The notes: a model not told the origin generated them from the letters alone. 64,000 bases of DNA from Zingiber officinale (GCF_018446385.1 NC_055986.1:29323593-29387592), one strand, 5' to 3'; positions 34,001 to 46,253 are shown, numbered from the stretch's first letter. Made by a program: numbers and translations.

Positions 34001-35046
34001 TTCTTCAAGCAGGATTTTATTGGCCAACTTTATTCAGGGATGCTAAGTTGTTTGTTCAGTCTTGTGATCAATGTCAGAGAACTGGGAGTATAACTAGAAG
34101 AAATGAAACGATGTTAAATTACATTCTTGAGGTTGAGTTATTTGATGTTTGGGGAATTGATTTCATGGGACCTTTCCCTCTTTCATATGGGAATAGGTAT
34201 ATTCTTGTGGCAGTAGATTATGTGTCCAAATGGGTGGAAGCTGTGGCAACTCCTACATGCGATGCGAAAACAGTTATCAAATTATTTAGGAGTATTATCT
34301 TTCCAAGATTTGGGGTGCCAAAGGCAGTCATTAGTGATGGAGGATCACATTTTATAGAGAAACAGTTTGAAAACTTACTTAGAAGATATGGAGTGAAGCA
34401 TAAAGTAGCAACACCTTATCATCCTCAAACTAATGGGCAAGCTGAGATATCTAACCGGGAAATTAAGTCCATATTGGAAAAGACTGTATCTACCTCAAGA
34501 AAGGATTGGGCGTTGAAATTAGATGATGCTTTATGGGCATATCGAACTGCTTATAAAACTCCTATTGGGATGACCCCATTTCGATTAGTTTATGGTAAGC
34601 CTTGCCATCTTCCAGTTGAACTAGAACATAAGGCTTATTGGGCAATTGCAAATTTGAATATGGATTTAAAGGAAGCAGGGGAGAAAAGGAAGCTTCAATT
34701 GAACGAACTTGATGAATTAAGGATGGATGCATATGAGCATGCTAAATCTTACAAAGAAAGGACGAAGAAATGGCACGATCAACACATTCTTCGTAAAGAC
34801 TTTAATGTAGGAGATTTGGTTTTGTTGTTCAATTCAAAATTAAAACTTTTTCCTGGGAAGCTTAAGTCAAGGTGGACGGGTCCATATGAGGTAAAGAAGG
34901 TTTACCCTTTTGGAGCTGTAGACATTTGGAACAAAGATTTTGGGATAAGTAAGGTAAATGGTCAACGTCTGAAAAAATATATTCATGGTACGAAGATAGA
35001 AGAGGTACAAAGGCTGTATTTTTCTGAACCCCGCTCTCCAGATTGA
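31087..35046 (+). CDS. Athila-type gag-pol polyprotein lacking protease
   Basis: One uninterrupted frame of about 1,319 codons from ATG 31087; the frame is open a little further upstream without an ATG. Order: gag ([11 protein letters not shown] near residue 12, core [19 protein letters not shown] near 135), a short linker, RT ([29 protein letters not shown], active site MDDF), RNase H ([31 protein letters not shown]), integrase HHCC finger and DDE core ([30 protein letters not shown]). No CCHC knuckle and no D-S/T-G protease motif lie between gag and RT, so part of the usual polyprotein is missing. The integrase lacks a chromodomain, as expected for Athila. Without a protease the product could mature only with help in trans. 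Confidence 0.9.
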   Translation: MRRSSFAGEFFPFDPEIDRTFHKRRILQRQIEEQEYLNMVCKSLGDYGAPKSAKQMGAIVYPNIQARNFILKPSFVSMVQKTQFGGLEIENPYSHLMEFYRYCYTLKYEEVSSDIVQLLVFPFSLKDAAKRWYNSLKSQSIKTWDELEQKFLDQYFPPRKTTYLRSQILNFKQLDGEKLYQAWERYSSLQQLCPHHGIEKWLIMHLFYVGLSFSNKNQLDLAYGGSFLKKSLEETFEIVGRITQNSNDWAEQDSSFLTMDIIRGKNDVEKGLILNQNDFQTLFPWCCESLSKMFGEKAFLTEKGVCLGDLKEDDLSLDNEEFLEESLAKEETMLIEQEPVLPEIVPPQLELKPLPPDLKYEFLGPNSTYPVIINAQLNEFETKRLLDELRLHRKAIGYTIDDIKGISPSLCMHRILLEEGYKNSIEHQRRLNPNLKEVVKKEVIKLLDAGIIYPISDSEWVNPVHVVPKKGGMTVIKNEEDKLISTRTVTGWRMCIDYRKLNKETRKDHFPLPFIDEMLEILAKHSYFCYLDGYSGFFQIPIHPQDQEKTTFTCPYGTFAYRRMPFGLCNAPATFQRCMMAIFSDLIEKIMEVFMDDFSIYGNDFDSCLSNLSTVLKRCEDTNLVLKWGKCHFMVKEGIVLGRKISERGIEVDQAKVEVIDKLPPHINVKGVRSFLGHADFYRRFIKDFSKISKPLTNLLIKDVEFCFDNECIEAFNKIKSALTTAPVIQAPDWDLPFEIMCDPSDFAVGAVLGQRRNKILHAIHYASKTLDAAQVNYSTTEKELLAVVFAIDKFRSYLVGSRIIVYTDHAAIRYLLGKKDAKPRLIRWILLLQEFNLEIRDKKGAENVVADHLSRIPQKSENEVDFDLPIDDIFPDEHLLALSSVKTPWYADFVNFLASGVLPPDFSHQQRKKFFSEVKNYVWDEPLLYKKCNDVIYRRCIPEEEVRDILFHCHSSSYGGHLGSSKTITKILQAGFYWPTLFRDAKLFVQSCDQCQRTGSITRRNETMLNYILEVELFDVWGIDFMGPFPLSYGNRYILVAVDYVSKWVEAVATPTCDAKTVIKLFRSIIFPRFGVPKAVISDGGSHFIEKQFENLLRRYGVKHKVATPYHPQTNGQAEISNREIKSILEKTVSTSRKDWALKLDDALWAYRTAYKTPIGMTPFRLVYGKPCHLPVELEHKAYWAIANLNMDLKEAGEKRKLQLNELDELRMDAYEHAKSYKERTKKWHDQHILRKDFNVGDLVLLFNSKLKLFPGKLKSRWTGPYEVKKVYPFGAVDIWNKDFGISKVNGQRLKKYIHGTKIEEVQRLYFSEPRSPD

Positions 35047-35124
35047 ACTCTTTTAGCTAGTATAAATTCATTTTGTTGGTTTTTACTTGTTTTTGATTTG
35101 GTTTTCAGGTCTAGGTGCAAGACA

Positions 35125-35462
35125 AAACCCGGCCGTGTGCTATACACGGCCAGGCAAAGGTTGCAGGGAAGGGAAGTGCTGGGGCCGTGTCACCCAAACA
35201 CGGCCGTGTAAAGAATCCCGAGGAGAAAGATGGAGAGGCCGTGTCCCAGACACGGCCGTGCGAAGAAACCCGTGAAAGAAGAGGTTTAGGCCGTGTCCCA
35301 GACACGGCCCGTGTCTGGAATCCAGAGAAGAAAGGGAAGGGGGCTGTGTCACAGACACGGCCGTGCGATGAGAAATGAACATGGCCGTGTGATATCACAC
35401 GGCCTGATCCACATCTTTTTAAGGAATTAGGGCACGGGGTGTGGGGCGGCACACGGCCGTGT
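35125..35462. repeat. CACGGCCGTG palindrome cluster between pol and the post-pol gene
   Basis: About ten copies of GGCCGTGTCCCAGACACGGCC and relatives, the same decamer core as the LTR clusters but with different flanks (AGACACGG rather than TCACACGG). Frames on both strands here are low-complexity shadows. Confidence 0.9.
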
Positions 35463-35565
35463 ACCGCCGCTTGTTCCCTTTTCCTACCTTCCCATTTCTA
35501 AAGGTTTAAACTACTTCTTCTAATTTTTCCTTCTCATTCTTCTTTAGGAGATTTGATTTTCTTTC

Positions 35566-36877
35566 ATGGAAAACGTGATTGAGGAGATTTCGGCCACAAG
35601 AAAAGGGAAGGAGAAGGTGGTTGCAAGAAAGGAGAGGAATGTTTGCTTTAAAGGTATTTCTAATGACTTTGGTATTGTTTTCTCTAGTGATGAGCAGCGG
35701 TATAGATATTCTTCTTTATGTAAACGACCTCTTTTGGGCACTAGGTTTCTTGATGTTGAAACTTTAGAAACTTTGGGGTTTAAGGATGATTTAGTTTGGC
35801 TATTTGAAAGGATAGGATGGAGTGGTTTAGTGAACATGAAATATCCTACTTATCCTAGAATTGTTTTTGAATTTTTAAGCTCAATAGAGGTTGATAATGT
35901 TCAAGGTGGGGGGAAGTGTAAATTTCGTTTGTTTAATGAAAGTTATGAATGGACGTTGGGAGATTTTAATACTTGTTATGAATTGCCAAAGAATGAGCTG
36001 TGTGTGATTTTGCCCCAATTTGAGAATTCACATTTTTGGCAACAAATTTCTGAACAACCGCTATTTGATCCTCATAATTCTAGAGTTTCCCAAATTATCA
36101 ATCCTATTTTTAAATATACTTACTTATTCATGAAAAACACTGTATTTGGAAGGGAGGATAAAGAGGGATCAGTAAGACTCGTAGATTTGTATTGTTTGTG
36201 GGCAATGGTCGGAAATGTTCAAATTAATTCTGGTTATTTCTTTCTTAAACATTTGGCAAAATTAGGGAAATCGAATTCTACCAGTGGAGAGTTCTTGTAC
36301 ATTGGATTTGAATTCATGTTTAGCAATGAAAATGATTAAGCATGAAGAGCATGGATTTAGTTTAGTCATTAAAAATGGTTTCCCTTTAAAATTGCCCAAT
36401 CATGATTTTACTACAATTCATAATAAAGAGAATTGGTGTTTAAAGTTAGCTAGGCAACAATCTAGAGCTTTGTCATCTTTTACTCCAAGAAATGTTTCTA
36501 AGGGCAACCAAGAGATTCATAGTTTTATGTTTCAAGAACTTAATTCTGCTTTAAAGAATATTCATAGTGATTTAGATTCAACTTATGAATTTCTTGAGAA
36601 TAAGAAGCTTATGGAGGAGGAACTATTTAAAAAGTTACAAGATTGTTTTAAGAGTGAGAGAGAATTGTGTGATAAGATTTCTAAAATGATGAATGCTTAT
36701 AAGGCTAAAATGGAATTTCATGAAGATCTTAGAGGTTTTATGAGATATGTGCAGGATGATATTGATAAATTGTTTGAGTATCATAATTTTTTCAGAAACG
36801 AAGTTAAATGGTTTGTTAAAGATTTTGCATTTCTCTTCCCTGATTTTCCTGATTTTCCACCTCCTCCACCATATTGA
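35566..36877 (+). pseudogene. Athila post-pol gene (ATHILA ORF-like), frameshifted
   Basis: Two overlapping frames: 35566-36339 (257 codons) and a second open from before 36284 to 36877, joined by a probable single-base frameshift at about 36284-36339. The first part resembles the plant ATHILA ORF family (motifs YPTYPRIVFEFLSSIEV and CKFRLFNESYEWTLGDFNTC). The second is Lys/Glu-rich, probably coiled-coil, ending in FPDFPDFPPPPPY. It occupies the place of the env-like gene, but no convincing signal peptide or membrane segment is seen. Function is unknown. Confidence 0.75.
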
Positions 36878-36893
36878 TTTCATCGGGACGATG

Positions 36894-36916
36894 AAAAGTT
36901 TAAGTCTGGGGGGGTG
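36894..36916 (+). other. Extra polypurine-tract-like sequence
   Basis: AAGTTTAAGTCTGGGGGGGTG lies about 1 kb before the real PPT (GGTTTAAGTCTGGGGGTG, 37915-37935) and matches it closely. Between them (36917-37914) no gene is seen. Confidence 0.7.
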
Positions 36917-37914
36917 TCATGTACTGTTTAGTTTGGTTTTCATTTTCAGTTTTTAGTTTTTGTTAGTTTTTCATGTTGGTTCTTATTTTCATTGCTTGTG
37001 TTGCTTTATTTTGCTTGTTTTTGAAATAATCATGAAAAAAATTTGAGAACATCAATCTTCACTTATATGCTTTCTTGGATTCAAGTGAAATGTTAGCACG
37101 ATTATTGTCTTGATTCATGATGTTCGAATGATGCCAGTAGTAAACTTTGTGTAGTTCCTTTTTCTATCTTGGGAAGCATTAATAAGCTAGAATCTTATGG
37201 TGATGAGTTTTGGTTTTGGTTCAACCTTAAGGATTTTATCTTCACTACACTTGTGCCTGATGCTTGAATAGTTGATGTCATTGAAATAGTCATGATTCAT
37301 CTTGTTTGCTTAGTACTTGGTTTCCATGGTGATTTCTCAACTTTCATTTTGGTTACTGGATGAGGCTCAAATCATTAAAGCTCATTTGGAAAAATTAAAA
37401 TATCCCAACATGTGTGCTAAAAGTACATTTGTGAATAAGTTTTGCACAATGCCAACGAAAAAAAAATAAAAAATAAAAAATAAGGGATATAAAAAACAGT
37501 TGTCATGAGTGGAATCTAGCAAGTCACCCCTTTGAGACCGAGTTAGGTTACTGGGGAAATGACTGTTTAGCTTCCCTTGAGATTGAGCACACCTTTGAGA
37601 CCTTGGGTTAGTTGAGAAATATGAACCAAGTGAACGGTGAGTAAGTGCCTATCACTTGTTACTTGTCTTTCACTGTAAACATTAGGAATTCAAATTTGAT
37701 GACGACTTGACTAGGACATGGATTGAAACTTGAAGGGTGTTGAGTTACTTTTACACTGTGCACAAGATTCTTATGCTTGAACCATACTTTACTTGTTTCT
37801 ATGATCATGCTTGTTAATGAAACTTTTTGATAGAGTTAGGAAAGTGCACTAGGTTTTATGAATGTATTGTAGAACATATGAATTTAGACTGCGACATTTT
37901 ACTTGAGGACAAGC

Positions 37915-37935
37915 AAAGGTTTAAGTCTGGGGGTG
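37915..37935 (+). other. Polypurine tract of Athila-type element
   Basis: AAAGGTTTAAGTCTGGGGGTG directly precedes the 3' LTR start TGATGTGCG. Confidence 0.85.
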
Positions 37936-39556
37936 TGATGTGCGTAGATTATATACTCTTTTATGCATGTTTTTAAACACATTTACATACTTTGAGCATG
38001 CTTGATCTATGCATTTTTATACTTCCAGCTTTCCTTTTAGCATATTTACTCTTTTGGTTCGGCGATCTGCTTTTTGTGCATTTTCTGTACACATGAGTCG
38101 ATTTGGTGAAGAATTTACATCTTTGGGCAAGCCTTGGAGGAAACAAAGGGAGAAAGCACCAGGTCGTGTACCTCACACGGCCCTGCACTGGTATGGAGCT
38201 CGGGCCGTGTGGAGTTTGGCACCAACAGAAGAGGAAGATGACATGACCGTGTGAACCACACACTGCTGTGTCAAGATTTGAAGCCAACCAAAGCAGAAGC
38301 CTTACATGGCCGTGTGGATCTACACGGCCGTGTGAGGTTTCCATAGACCAAGCAGGCTGTGGCCGTGTGCACCACACGGCCGTGTAGCATTTCCAGAGAG
38401 CAGAAGGTTCTAGCTTTGGCAGAGGAGGAACTGGACATGGCCGTGTGAATCTCACAAGGCCGTGTCACGGGGCCGTGTGGCGCCCAATTCCCTCATCTAT
38501 TTAAACCCTCCTTCATGAATTGAAAGGGGATCTCTTCCCCTTGGGGAGAAGGCAAGATTTGGTGGTTTCCTTCCATTCTTGGGAGGATTTCTGGGCGATT
38601 CTAAGGGAATTCTTGACGATTTCGACTCCGGAGCGAGGATTGGATCCGAAGACGAGGCTTCTTCATAGATAAGTCTTCTCTTTCTCCCTTTTCTTGGTTT
38701 CTTGGATTGGGGATTTAAGAAATGCTTGTAATCTTTATTTCTTCGGGTATTTTTCCTCGATTCATGGAGTAGATCTTGTATTCTAGGATTAAGGGAGTAT
38801 TTGTATGATGGATTGATGTAATCTCTTATGTATTTGCCATTTTCTTGTTTCAATGACATTGTCTTGCTTGTATCAATTAGATCTTGAATCATTAATGGTG
38901 ATTTGTGCTTAATTCTCATTCTTGATTGATTGTTTGGATTTCTTGTGGATTTTGTAAAGATAAACTCTCACTCGATCATCCGAGGGATCCACGTGACAGG
39001 TGCAAGCCCGTGTAAGGACGTTTGAGAGATAATCTTGAAGAGGAAATAGGAACATTCAAGAGAGAAGGATGGATTTTGAGATTAGTTTCTTGTATTTTGA
39101 TAGATTAATAAGTTGTGGGCTTCTATGTTGATATCCGAGGAAGGCATAGTAATAGGTGCGCTTCTGTGTAAGGACAACATAGGTTCACGTCTAATTGATC
39201 ATATTTAGATACATTTCTCAGTCCTTAGCCGGTTATCTATTGCAAGAGAGAACCGACAACTTTCTACAAGTGTTGGGCAATTGAGGGATAAGAATTGGTG
39301 AACCATTTACATTCAAGAAATCTTACAAAGAAACCGAAACTCCTAAAATCTCCCTTATTCATAACCCAAAACATTAAACTCTTGTTAGTTGATCTATAAT
39401 ATTAGATTTGTTTAACTTCACTTTGCATTTAAAACGATTGGATAGTTGTTTAGCTAATTCGCATTGAGACATTTCTAGTGCTTATTCCAGTCCCTGTGGA
39501 TACGATAATCTTTTATATTGCTTGCGACATTTCCGTACACTTGCGGAGAGCGAACA
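37936..39556 (+). repeat. 3' LTR of Athila-type element
   Basis: Collinear with the 5' LTR with scattered substitutions. It lacks about 30 bp (one CACGGCCGTG block) near 38410 that the 5' LTR has. The palindrome cluster spans about 38163-38480. Confidence 0.92.
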
Positions 39557-39561
39557 ACGCG

Positions 39562-39595
39562 AAAAAGCGGTTTTCGCGGCCCGAATAACCCAACA
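39562..39595 (+). repeat. 5' LTR of the copia element, last 34 bp
   Basis: AAAAAGCGGTTTTCGCGGCC and the terminal CCCAACA complete the LTR begun at 27245; the same sequence ends the 3' LTR at 46253. Confidence 0.9.
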
Positions 39596-39596
39596 G

Positions 39597-39608
39597 TGGT
39601 ATCAGAGC
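39597..39608 (+). other. Primer-binding site of the copia element
   Basis: TGGTATCAGAGC, complementary to initiator tRNA-Met, one base after the LTR. Confidence 0.9.
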
Positions 39609-39779
39609 CACGTGCAATGACTTGTACAAGTTCGTTTGTATTTTTATGAAAAATATACCTTCTGTGATTTTCTTTAAAAATTGAGTTTTTAGAGTTTTTA
39701 TGAATAATTTTTCCGTAGAAGCGAAGCACAAGTGTCTCGGCACTTGTAGGCTTCGGCTACCGGAAAGTTTTCTTTTAAA

Positions 39780-40136
39780 CGGCTTCGTTTTGCCCCAAAT
39801 CTGTTTGGGACAGTGGGGTCGGGTGCCATTAGATCGCAAAGGAGCAACTCACGATGGTTAGATCGTGGGTAGGGGCATTTCCCCTAACCCCGCAAGGGAA
39901 TTTGCTCCGCGATTGCACCCGAAATCGCTAAAAACTAACCCGCCGGGAAGATTTTTCCTTAGCGGCAATGTCTCAACCTAAATCATTTTGGGACAGCGGG
40001 TTTAGGCGTTGTTGGATCGCAAAGGAACCCTCGCGATGGTTATATCGCGGGTAGGGGCGCTGCCCCTGGGCCCCGCAAGGGGATCCGTTCCGCGATTGCG
40101 CCAGAAACCGCTAAATGGGACCGCCGGGAAATTTTA
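39780..40136 (+). repeat. Tandem duplication of about 180 bp in the copia leader
   Basis: Two diverged copies, each with TTTGGGACAG(T/C)GGG, GGATCGCAAAGGA or close variants, CGATGGTTA(G/T)ATCG, a CCCCGCAAGGG block, GATTGC(A/G)CC and CCGCCGGGAA. The blocks GGGTAGGGGC and CCCCGCAAGG could form GC-rich hairpins in the RNA leader. From 40650 to 40760 there are three copies of GATTAGATTAGATCTAAGTC or variants. The remaining leader to 41284 shows no gene. Confidence 0.75.
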
Positions 40137-41284
40137 CTCATAAAAATTGTAAAATTTTTTTTTAAATTACAGAAAAATTATGAAAAATATATAATTTTGA
40201 ATTATATATTAATTTGTGATAGTCATGGCCCAAAATACCCAATAAGATTGGATTTGTGTTGTAATTCATAATATGGCCTGCGTGCCGTCATATGATTGTG
40301 TGTGCTGTATTTTTATTTTTTTCCCACGGCCTGCGCGTCGTGCCTTTCTTTTATTCTGGTTGTAAATTAGATTTAGACTTGAATGTAACTCGAGTTTCAA
40401 ATTGTAATGTACAAATTGGAGCGGTGGAGGGTCCACACGAGACGGAGTTCCGAGGCGGGCACGAGCAACACAAGGTGGTCAAAGGGAGGAGCTTGGAGAA
40501 GCTGTTGACCCTAGGTTGACCATTCGATCTTCTCATTGGCTTGAGAAGATCGTAGTAGGGTCATGACTAAATCACAAATAGATTAATTAGTTAATTACTT
40601 ATGTATATGATGCATGTTTAATAAGTAATTAATTAATTAGTGTCTTACGATTAGATTAGATCTAAGTCGTGCACATGATGCACCCTTGCGATTAGATTAG
40701 ATCTAAGTCGTGCACAAGATGCATCCTTTTTCGATTAGATTAGATCTCGATCGAACCAACTCTAATGCCTAACATGCCGTGTTACCTATCACTACCTCGA
40801 TCACATGTATTGTTGAATCGCCAGCGAGCAATACATATTATCTTGGTAGAGTGCGGAGGGACAATCTTGGTCCCGCCTATCAATGCATGGGTGAATATGA
40901 ACTCAATTAGATTGAGTATTCCTAGTTACCGGTTGGATCGAGTCAACTATAGGCATTATTCCAACGGTTGAAAAGATAGGTCAAAATCACATCTATATTA
41001 ACTCTCGGCGTATTAGCCAAAGCTAACTCGAGTTTTAATATAAATGCGGATATTGATTCTATATACAAGAGTTGCATAGAGATGTAATTGGTAATCGTTA
41101 CCTATCGATCATACTAAGCCTTGGGCGTATTAGCCAAAGCTAACTCAAGGGTTAGTATGATGTGGATCTTGTCCCACAAGAATTATAGAATTCAGTGGGA
41201 GCATCATTTAATTAAAGGCCTAATTAAATGATTTTAAAAGAATATGATATTTATTTTCTGCAAATTTTTCTGTTGTAGATAACC

Positions 41285-44248
41285 ATGACGTCAAATCACT
41301 TTCTCCCTGCGATCTGTCCTTGAGAAGGACAAGCTCAACGGAGCGAATTTCCTGGACTGATACAGGAACTTGAGAATAGTTCTCACCCAGGAGCGTAAGC
41401 TGTACGTTCTGGAGCAGCCCATTCCGGAGGCTCCTCCTGCCAATGCCCCGCGAGCCGACAAAGATGCTTATAAGAAGCATCAAGACGACGCATTAGACGT
41501 GTCCTGTCTAATGCTCGCGACCATGAACTCAGAGCTTCAGAAGCAACATGAGTTGATGGGTGCTTACGATATGGTTGAACATCTGCGTCAACTATTTCAG
41601 GGACAAGCGAGGCATGAGAGATTTGAGATCTCAAAGGCACTGTTTCAGTGCAAGATGTCAGACGGGGCTCCCGTAGGTCCTTATGTACTCAAGATGATTG
41701 GGTACATAGAGAACCTACAAAGACTAGGGTTCCCACTTGGCCAAGAGCTGGCCACTGACTTGATCTTGCAGTCCTTGCTAGATAGCTATAGTCAATTCAT
41801 TCTGAACTATAACATGAACGAGATTGACAAGTCACTGCCCGAGCTACTTAGTATGTTACGAACTGCTGAGATTAACCTTAAGAAGGTTAAGCCCATTCTG
41901 ATGGTCCAGAAGCACAAGGGCAAGGGCAAGCCCAAAGGTAAAGGAAAGTCCCAAACCAAGGGCAAAGGCAAGGCACTGAAGCCTGAAGGAGGGGTCGCCA
42001 AGGATGCTACCTGCTTCCACTGCGGTGAGACCGGGCACTGGAAGAGGAACTGCAAGGTATACTTGGAGGATCTTAAGAAGAAGCAAAGTGAGACTTCCAC
42101 TTCAGGTATATATGTTATAGAAGTCAATCTATCTATTTCTACATCTTGGGTATTAGATACTGGATGTGCTTCTCACATTTGTATTGATGTGCAGGCGCTG
42201 AGAAATAGCAGGGCATTGACAAAGGGCGAGGTGGACCTACGAGTAGGCAATGGAGCACGGGTTGCTGCTGTTGCTGTAGGGATTTACTTTCTATCTCTGC
42301 CCTCTGGGCTTGTACTAGAGTTAGTCGATTGTTGTTATGTGCCTGCATTAACTAAGAACATAGTTTCAGTTTCTTGTTTAGACAAGAAAGGATACTCTTT
42401 TATAATAAAAGATAAATGCTGTTATGTTTATTTAAAAGATATGTTCTATTGTAGTGCACCTCTGATAAATGGACTCTACATTCTAGACCTTGAGAGCCCT
42501 ATCTATAACATAAATACCAAGAGGATCAAGTCGACTGACTTGAACCAAACCTATCTCTGGCACTATCACTTAGGTCATATAAATGACAAGCGCTTATCCC
42601 AGCTCCATAAGGATGATTTGCTGGACTCATTTAGTTTTGAATCATATGAGATATGCGAGTCATGCCTACGAGGCAAGATGACCAAGACTCCCTTTAGTGG
42701 GAACAGCGAGAGAGCGACTGATTTGTTAGGACTCATACATAGTGATGTATGTGGCCCTTTCAATGTCGCTGCTAGAGGCGGTTATAGATACTTCATCACA
42801 TTTACTGATGACTTCAGTTATGTGTACCTGATGACACATAAATTTGAATCCTTTGAAAAGTTCAAAGAATTCAAGAATGAAGTACAGAACCAGCTTGGCA
42901 AGAGTATTAAAATACTTCGATCAGATCGAGGTGGTGAATACTTAAGCCATGAGTTTCGTGACTATCTAGCTGAGTGTGGGATCCTATCCCAACTCACTCC
43001 TCCTGGAACACCACAGTGAAATGGTGTATCTGAAAGGAGGAATCGCACCCTATTAGATATGGTACGATCTATGATGAGTCACACAGATCTTCCAACATAT
43101 CTATGGGGATATGCTCTAGACACAGCAGCTTTCATTCTCAACCAAGTTCCATCCAAGGCCGTGATAAAGACACCATATATGATATGGACTGGGAGAGATG
43201 CCCAGGTGTCTTTCATGAGGATTTGGGGTTGTGAGGCTTACGTACGACGTCAAGTCTCAGACAAGTTAGGACCCAAATCCGACAAGTGCTATTTCATTGG
43301 ATATCCCAAGGAAACTAAGGGATATTACTTCTACATTCCCAGTCAGCACAAGGTAGTTGTGGCAAAGACTGGGGTCTTTGTAGAAAAGGACTTTGTTTCT
43401 AGAAAGACTAGTGGGAGTACCTTTGATCTTGAAGAAGTTCAAGATGCGAACGATAGCACTGGAGCCTCGATGGAAGTTGAACTAGAACCACAAAGTGTTG
43501 TGGATGATGTTGTTCCACAAGGAGTTGAGGAACAACAACCAGTTCAAGTAGACATACCTCTTCGCAGGTCTGATAGGGTACGTCGTCAGCCTGAGAGATA
43601 TTCATTTCTCGTGTCTGACCATGATGACGTTGTGCTCATAGAGGATGAGCCCAGGAAGCTGTGATGAGACCAGATTCCGAGATATGGCGGATGGATGTCA
43701 AAAACCGCGTTTCTGAATGGAAACATACTCGAGGATGTGTACATGACACAACCTGAGGGTTTTTGTAGTTCCACAGCCATAGGATCTATCATGTATGCCA
43801 TGTTATGTACTCGACCTGATGTCTCGTATGCTTTGAGCATGACGAGCAGATACCAGTCAGATCCAGGTGAAAGTCACTGGATAGCGGTCAAGAATATTCT
43901 TAAGTACTTGAGAAGAACTAAAGAATATTTCTTGATATATGGAGGCGATGATGAGCTAGCTGTAAAGGGTTACAGTGATGCTAGCTTCCAGACCGACCAG
44001 GATGATTAAAAATCGCAGTCGAGGTTCGTGTTTTGCTTGAATGGTAGTGCTATGAGCTAGCAGAGTTCACAGCAGTTCTACAACGTTTCCATCTCATTCG
44101 AGAGATTATCGATAGAGGAGATGTGAAGATTTGCAGAATACCTACAGAGGCTAACATTGCAGATCCCTTGACCAAGGCTTTGGCACAGAGAAAGCATGAT
44201 GGTCACATTAGGTCTTTAGGCTTTAGAGCCTATACTGATTGGCACTAG
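41285..44248 (+). pseudogene. copia polyprotein, RT mostly deleted
   Basis: ATG at 41285 is soon followed by a stop. The main open part (41370-43019) holds gag (ALFQCKMSDGAPVGPYVLKM), zinc knuckle CFHCGETGHWKRNC, protease VLDTGCASHIC, GAG-pre-integrase LWHYHLGHINDKRL and the integrase core (DVCGPF, LRSDRGGEYLSHEF). A TGA at 43017-43019 replaces the usual Trp before [10 protein letters not shown]; the same frame reopens to 43664 with the GKGYYFY-type end of integrase. After TAFLNGNILEDVYMTQPEGF (43743 on) it jumps straight to IGSIMYAMLCTRPDVSYAL, so the RT catalytic core with YVDD is deleted. RNase H ends ADPLTKALAQRKHDG and stops at 44246. It cannot be autonomous. Confidence 0.9.
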
Positions 44249-44262
44249 TGCTAGTGGGAGAT

Positions 44263-46253
44263 TGTTAGTTAGAGCCCTAGAGCCAATCATTTGATGATTG
44301 TATGGACTCATGTATATCATATTCTTGTATATTAATAAAGACATTTGATTTTGGTTATTATACTTACTTGTATTGGTGCCAAATAAACTAAGTATAATAG
44401 CGTCCTTAAGTAGAAGGTTCTCACCTATATCAATCGGTTAGTTGAACTGATAGTGAGATGATATAGGGAACACTACTCTAAATCATTCCTAGTCGAGTAT
44501 TAACATTCAGGGATAATGTTAATGCAATAAGACTAGCATGTAGGTCAACTCGATGACTTGATCTCACAAGTCATGGATATGGAGATATCAAGTTGACACA
44601 TGGGTATGCATTGGAGAATGTATACTAAATGACCCGCCATGAGAAAGTATCATGGATCGTTATATGAGTGTCATATACTTTCTCATGTGGCTATTAGTAT
44701 GACTATTAGTTCTTTGACCTGAAGTCACCATGGATCCCTACATAAGGAGTTATGTACTTTGGTTTCGTCAAACGTCACCCGTAACAGGGTGGACTATAAA
44801 GGCGATTACTGGGTATGTAATGAATTATGCAGAGGGATGTGAGTGATGTAGATGGGATCTATCCCTCCCATATGACGGGAGAGACATCGATATTCTTGAT
44901 AGAGTGAGACCACTAAGTGCATGGCCATGCCCAAATGAGTCAACATTAGATGTTGAGCTCATTTGATCGAGTGAGTCTACTTGGAGTTCAAGATTTAGAT
45001 TGATTAGAGGATGACACGGTCTATGCCTCACATTGATCAATCTAGATGTCAAGGATAGAAGGACATTTGTCACATATTATGAGGAGTCACAATTAGTAGT
45101 CACAAGGTGATGTTGGATCTCAACATTTCTTGTAACTTGGGTAGCAATGATGTATTGCTAGATGCCGCTCATTGCTTATGTTTCTAAAAGAGTTTAGAAA
45201 CATTGCCAACGTTACAAGAACCTATAGGGTCACACACTAAGATAATTAGATGGAGATTTGGTTCATATGATGAACCAAGAGGATTAGATTCATTTGATGA
45301 ATCATATTGGATTAAGAGTAATACAAATTGGGCTAATTGAGTTGGACTCAAGTTGATTCATGTATTCAATGAGTCTAATTTAGATTATGACTCATTAAAT
45401 CAACTTAATTTAATGAATTAGATTTATTATATTAAGTTAGCTTGAATCATATGGTTGGATTAGATCAACCATGAGAGAGATTTAATCAAGTTTGACTTGA
45501 TTTGAGAGGAAGAGAAAAAGTCATGTTTGACTTGACTTTTTGCCACATCACTAGTGAGTTGGCAAGATGTGGACCAATAGGATTGCTCCACATCATCAAT
45601 GTGTGCCACCTCATGGAGGTTACAAGCCTCCATAGCATTTAATGTGGCCGACCCACATTAAATGAGGAGGTTACACTTGTTGCCATGTCATTTAGTGAGG
45701 TGGCAAGATGTTGACCAATAGTGTTGATCCACATCATCCTAGAGTGCCACCTCATGGGGGTTACAACTCTTAATGGTCTCCACATTAATTAGAATTAATG
45801 TGGGGGGGGGGGGGTTACACCTCCTAGAGTGGCCGGCCACTTGATGGCTAAGGGGTTTTTTGAATTTCCTCTCATTGATTCATTCACTCTTCTTTTCCCT
45901 TGGGTGCTCTCTCTTCTCCTTCTCCCATTCCTTGGTCGAACACTCCATTGGTGCTAGCACACCTTGTGTTTTGGTCATCTCCTTCTACTTGTGTCCGTGT
46001 GGATACATATAGAGGTTGTCTACTTTGACAACTAGAGATCTGGCGACATCTTGGACAAGCGGGAACGCGAAGGGCTTCGCTACAAGGGTAATGATCTTAA
46101 CTTTAGTGTAGATCTAAAGTTTTTACAAACTCATACAAGAAAAGGTTTTTCGAAAATTTTGTTTACGAATCTTTGCACGAGATCCATGGCTTTGGGTGAC
46201 TCGGGGTTTCCGTGTCACGAAAAAGCGGTTTTCGCAGCCCGAATAACCCAACA
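44263..46253 (+). repeat. 3' LTR of the copia element
   Basis: 1,991 bp from TGTTAGTTAGAGCCC to CCCAACA, nearly identical to the split 5' LTR. The most visible difference is a G run lengthened to about 12 at 45802. A TAGTGGGAG-like purine stretch (44252-44261) serves as PPT. Confidence 0.92.

Larger units (their letters stand above)
29194..39556 (+). mobile_element. Athila-type Ty3/gypsy element nested in the copia LTR
   Basis: LTRs of about 1.65 and 1.62 kb begin TGATGTGCG and end GAGCGAACA. The target duplication is CCGCG (29189-29193) against ACGCG (39557-39561), one mismatch, and the uninterrupted site is visible in the copia 3' LTR near 46213. The PBS is TGGCGTCGTTGCCGGGGA, of the type used by Athila/Tat elements. 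One long gag-pol frame is followed by a post-pol Athila-type gene. Near-identical LTRs suggest a young insertion. Confidence 0.92.
27245..46253 (+). mobile_element. Ty1/copia element, 5' LTR split by an Athila-type element
   Basis: Target duplication ATAAC at 27240-27244 and 46254-46258, inside the RT active-site codons of chromovirus B. LTR ends are TGTTAG...CCCAACA, about 1.98-1.99 kb. Gene order gag-protease-integrase-RT-RNase H on the plus strand identifies copia. The body has a deletion that removes most of RT and at least two nonsense codons. Excluding the nested Athila element, length is about 8.6 kb. Confidence 0.93.

Noticed and set aside
35566-36877. Functional envelope gene after Athila pol
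   Set aside because: No clear signal peptide or membrane span is seen and the frame is shifted; called only as an ATHILA ORF-like pseudogene.
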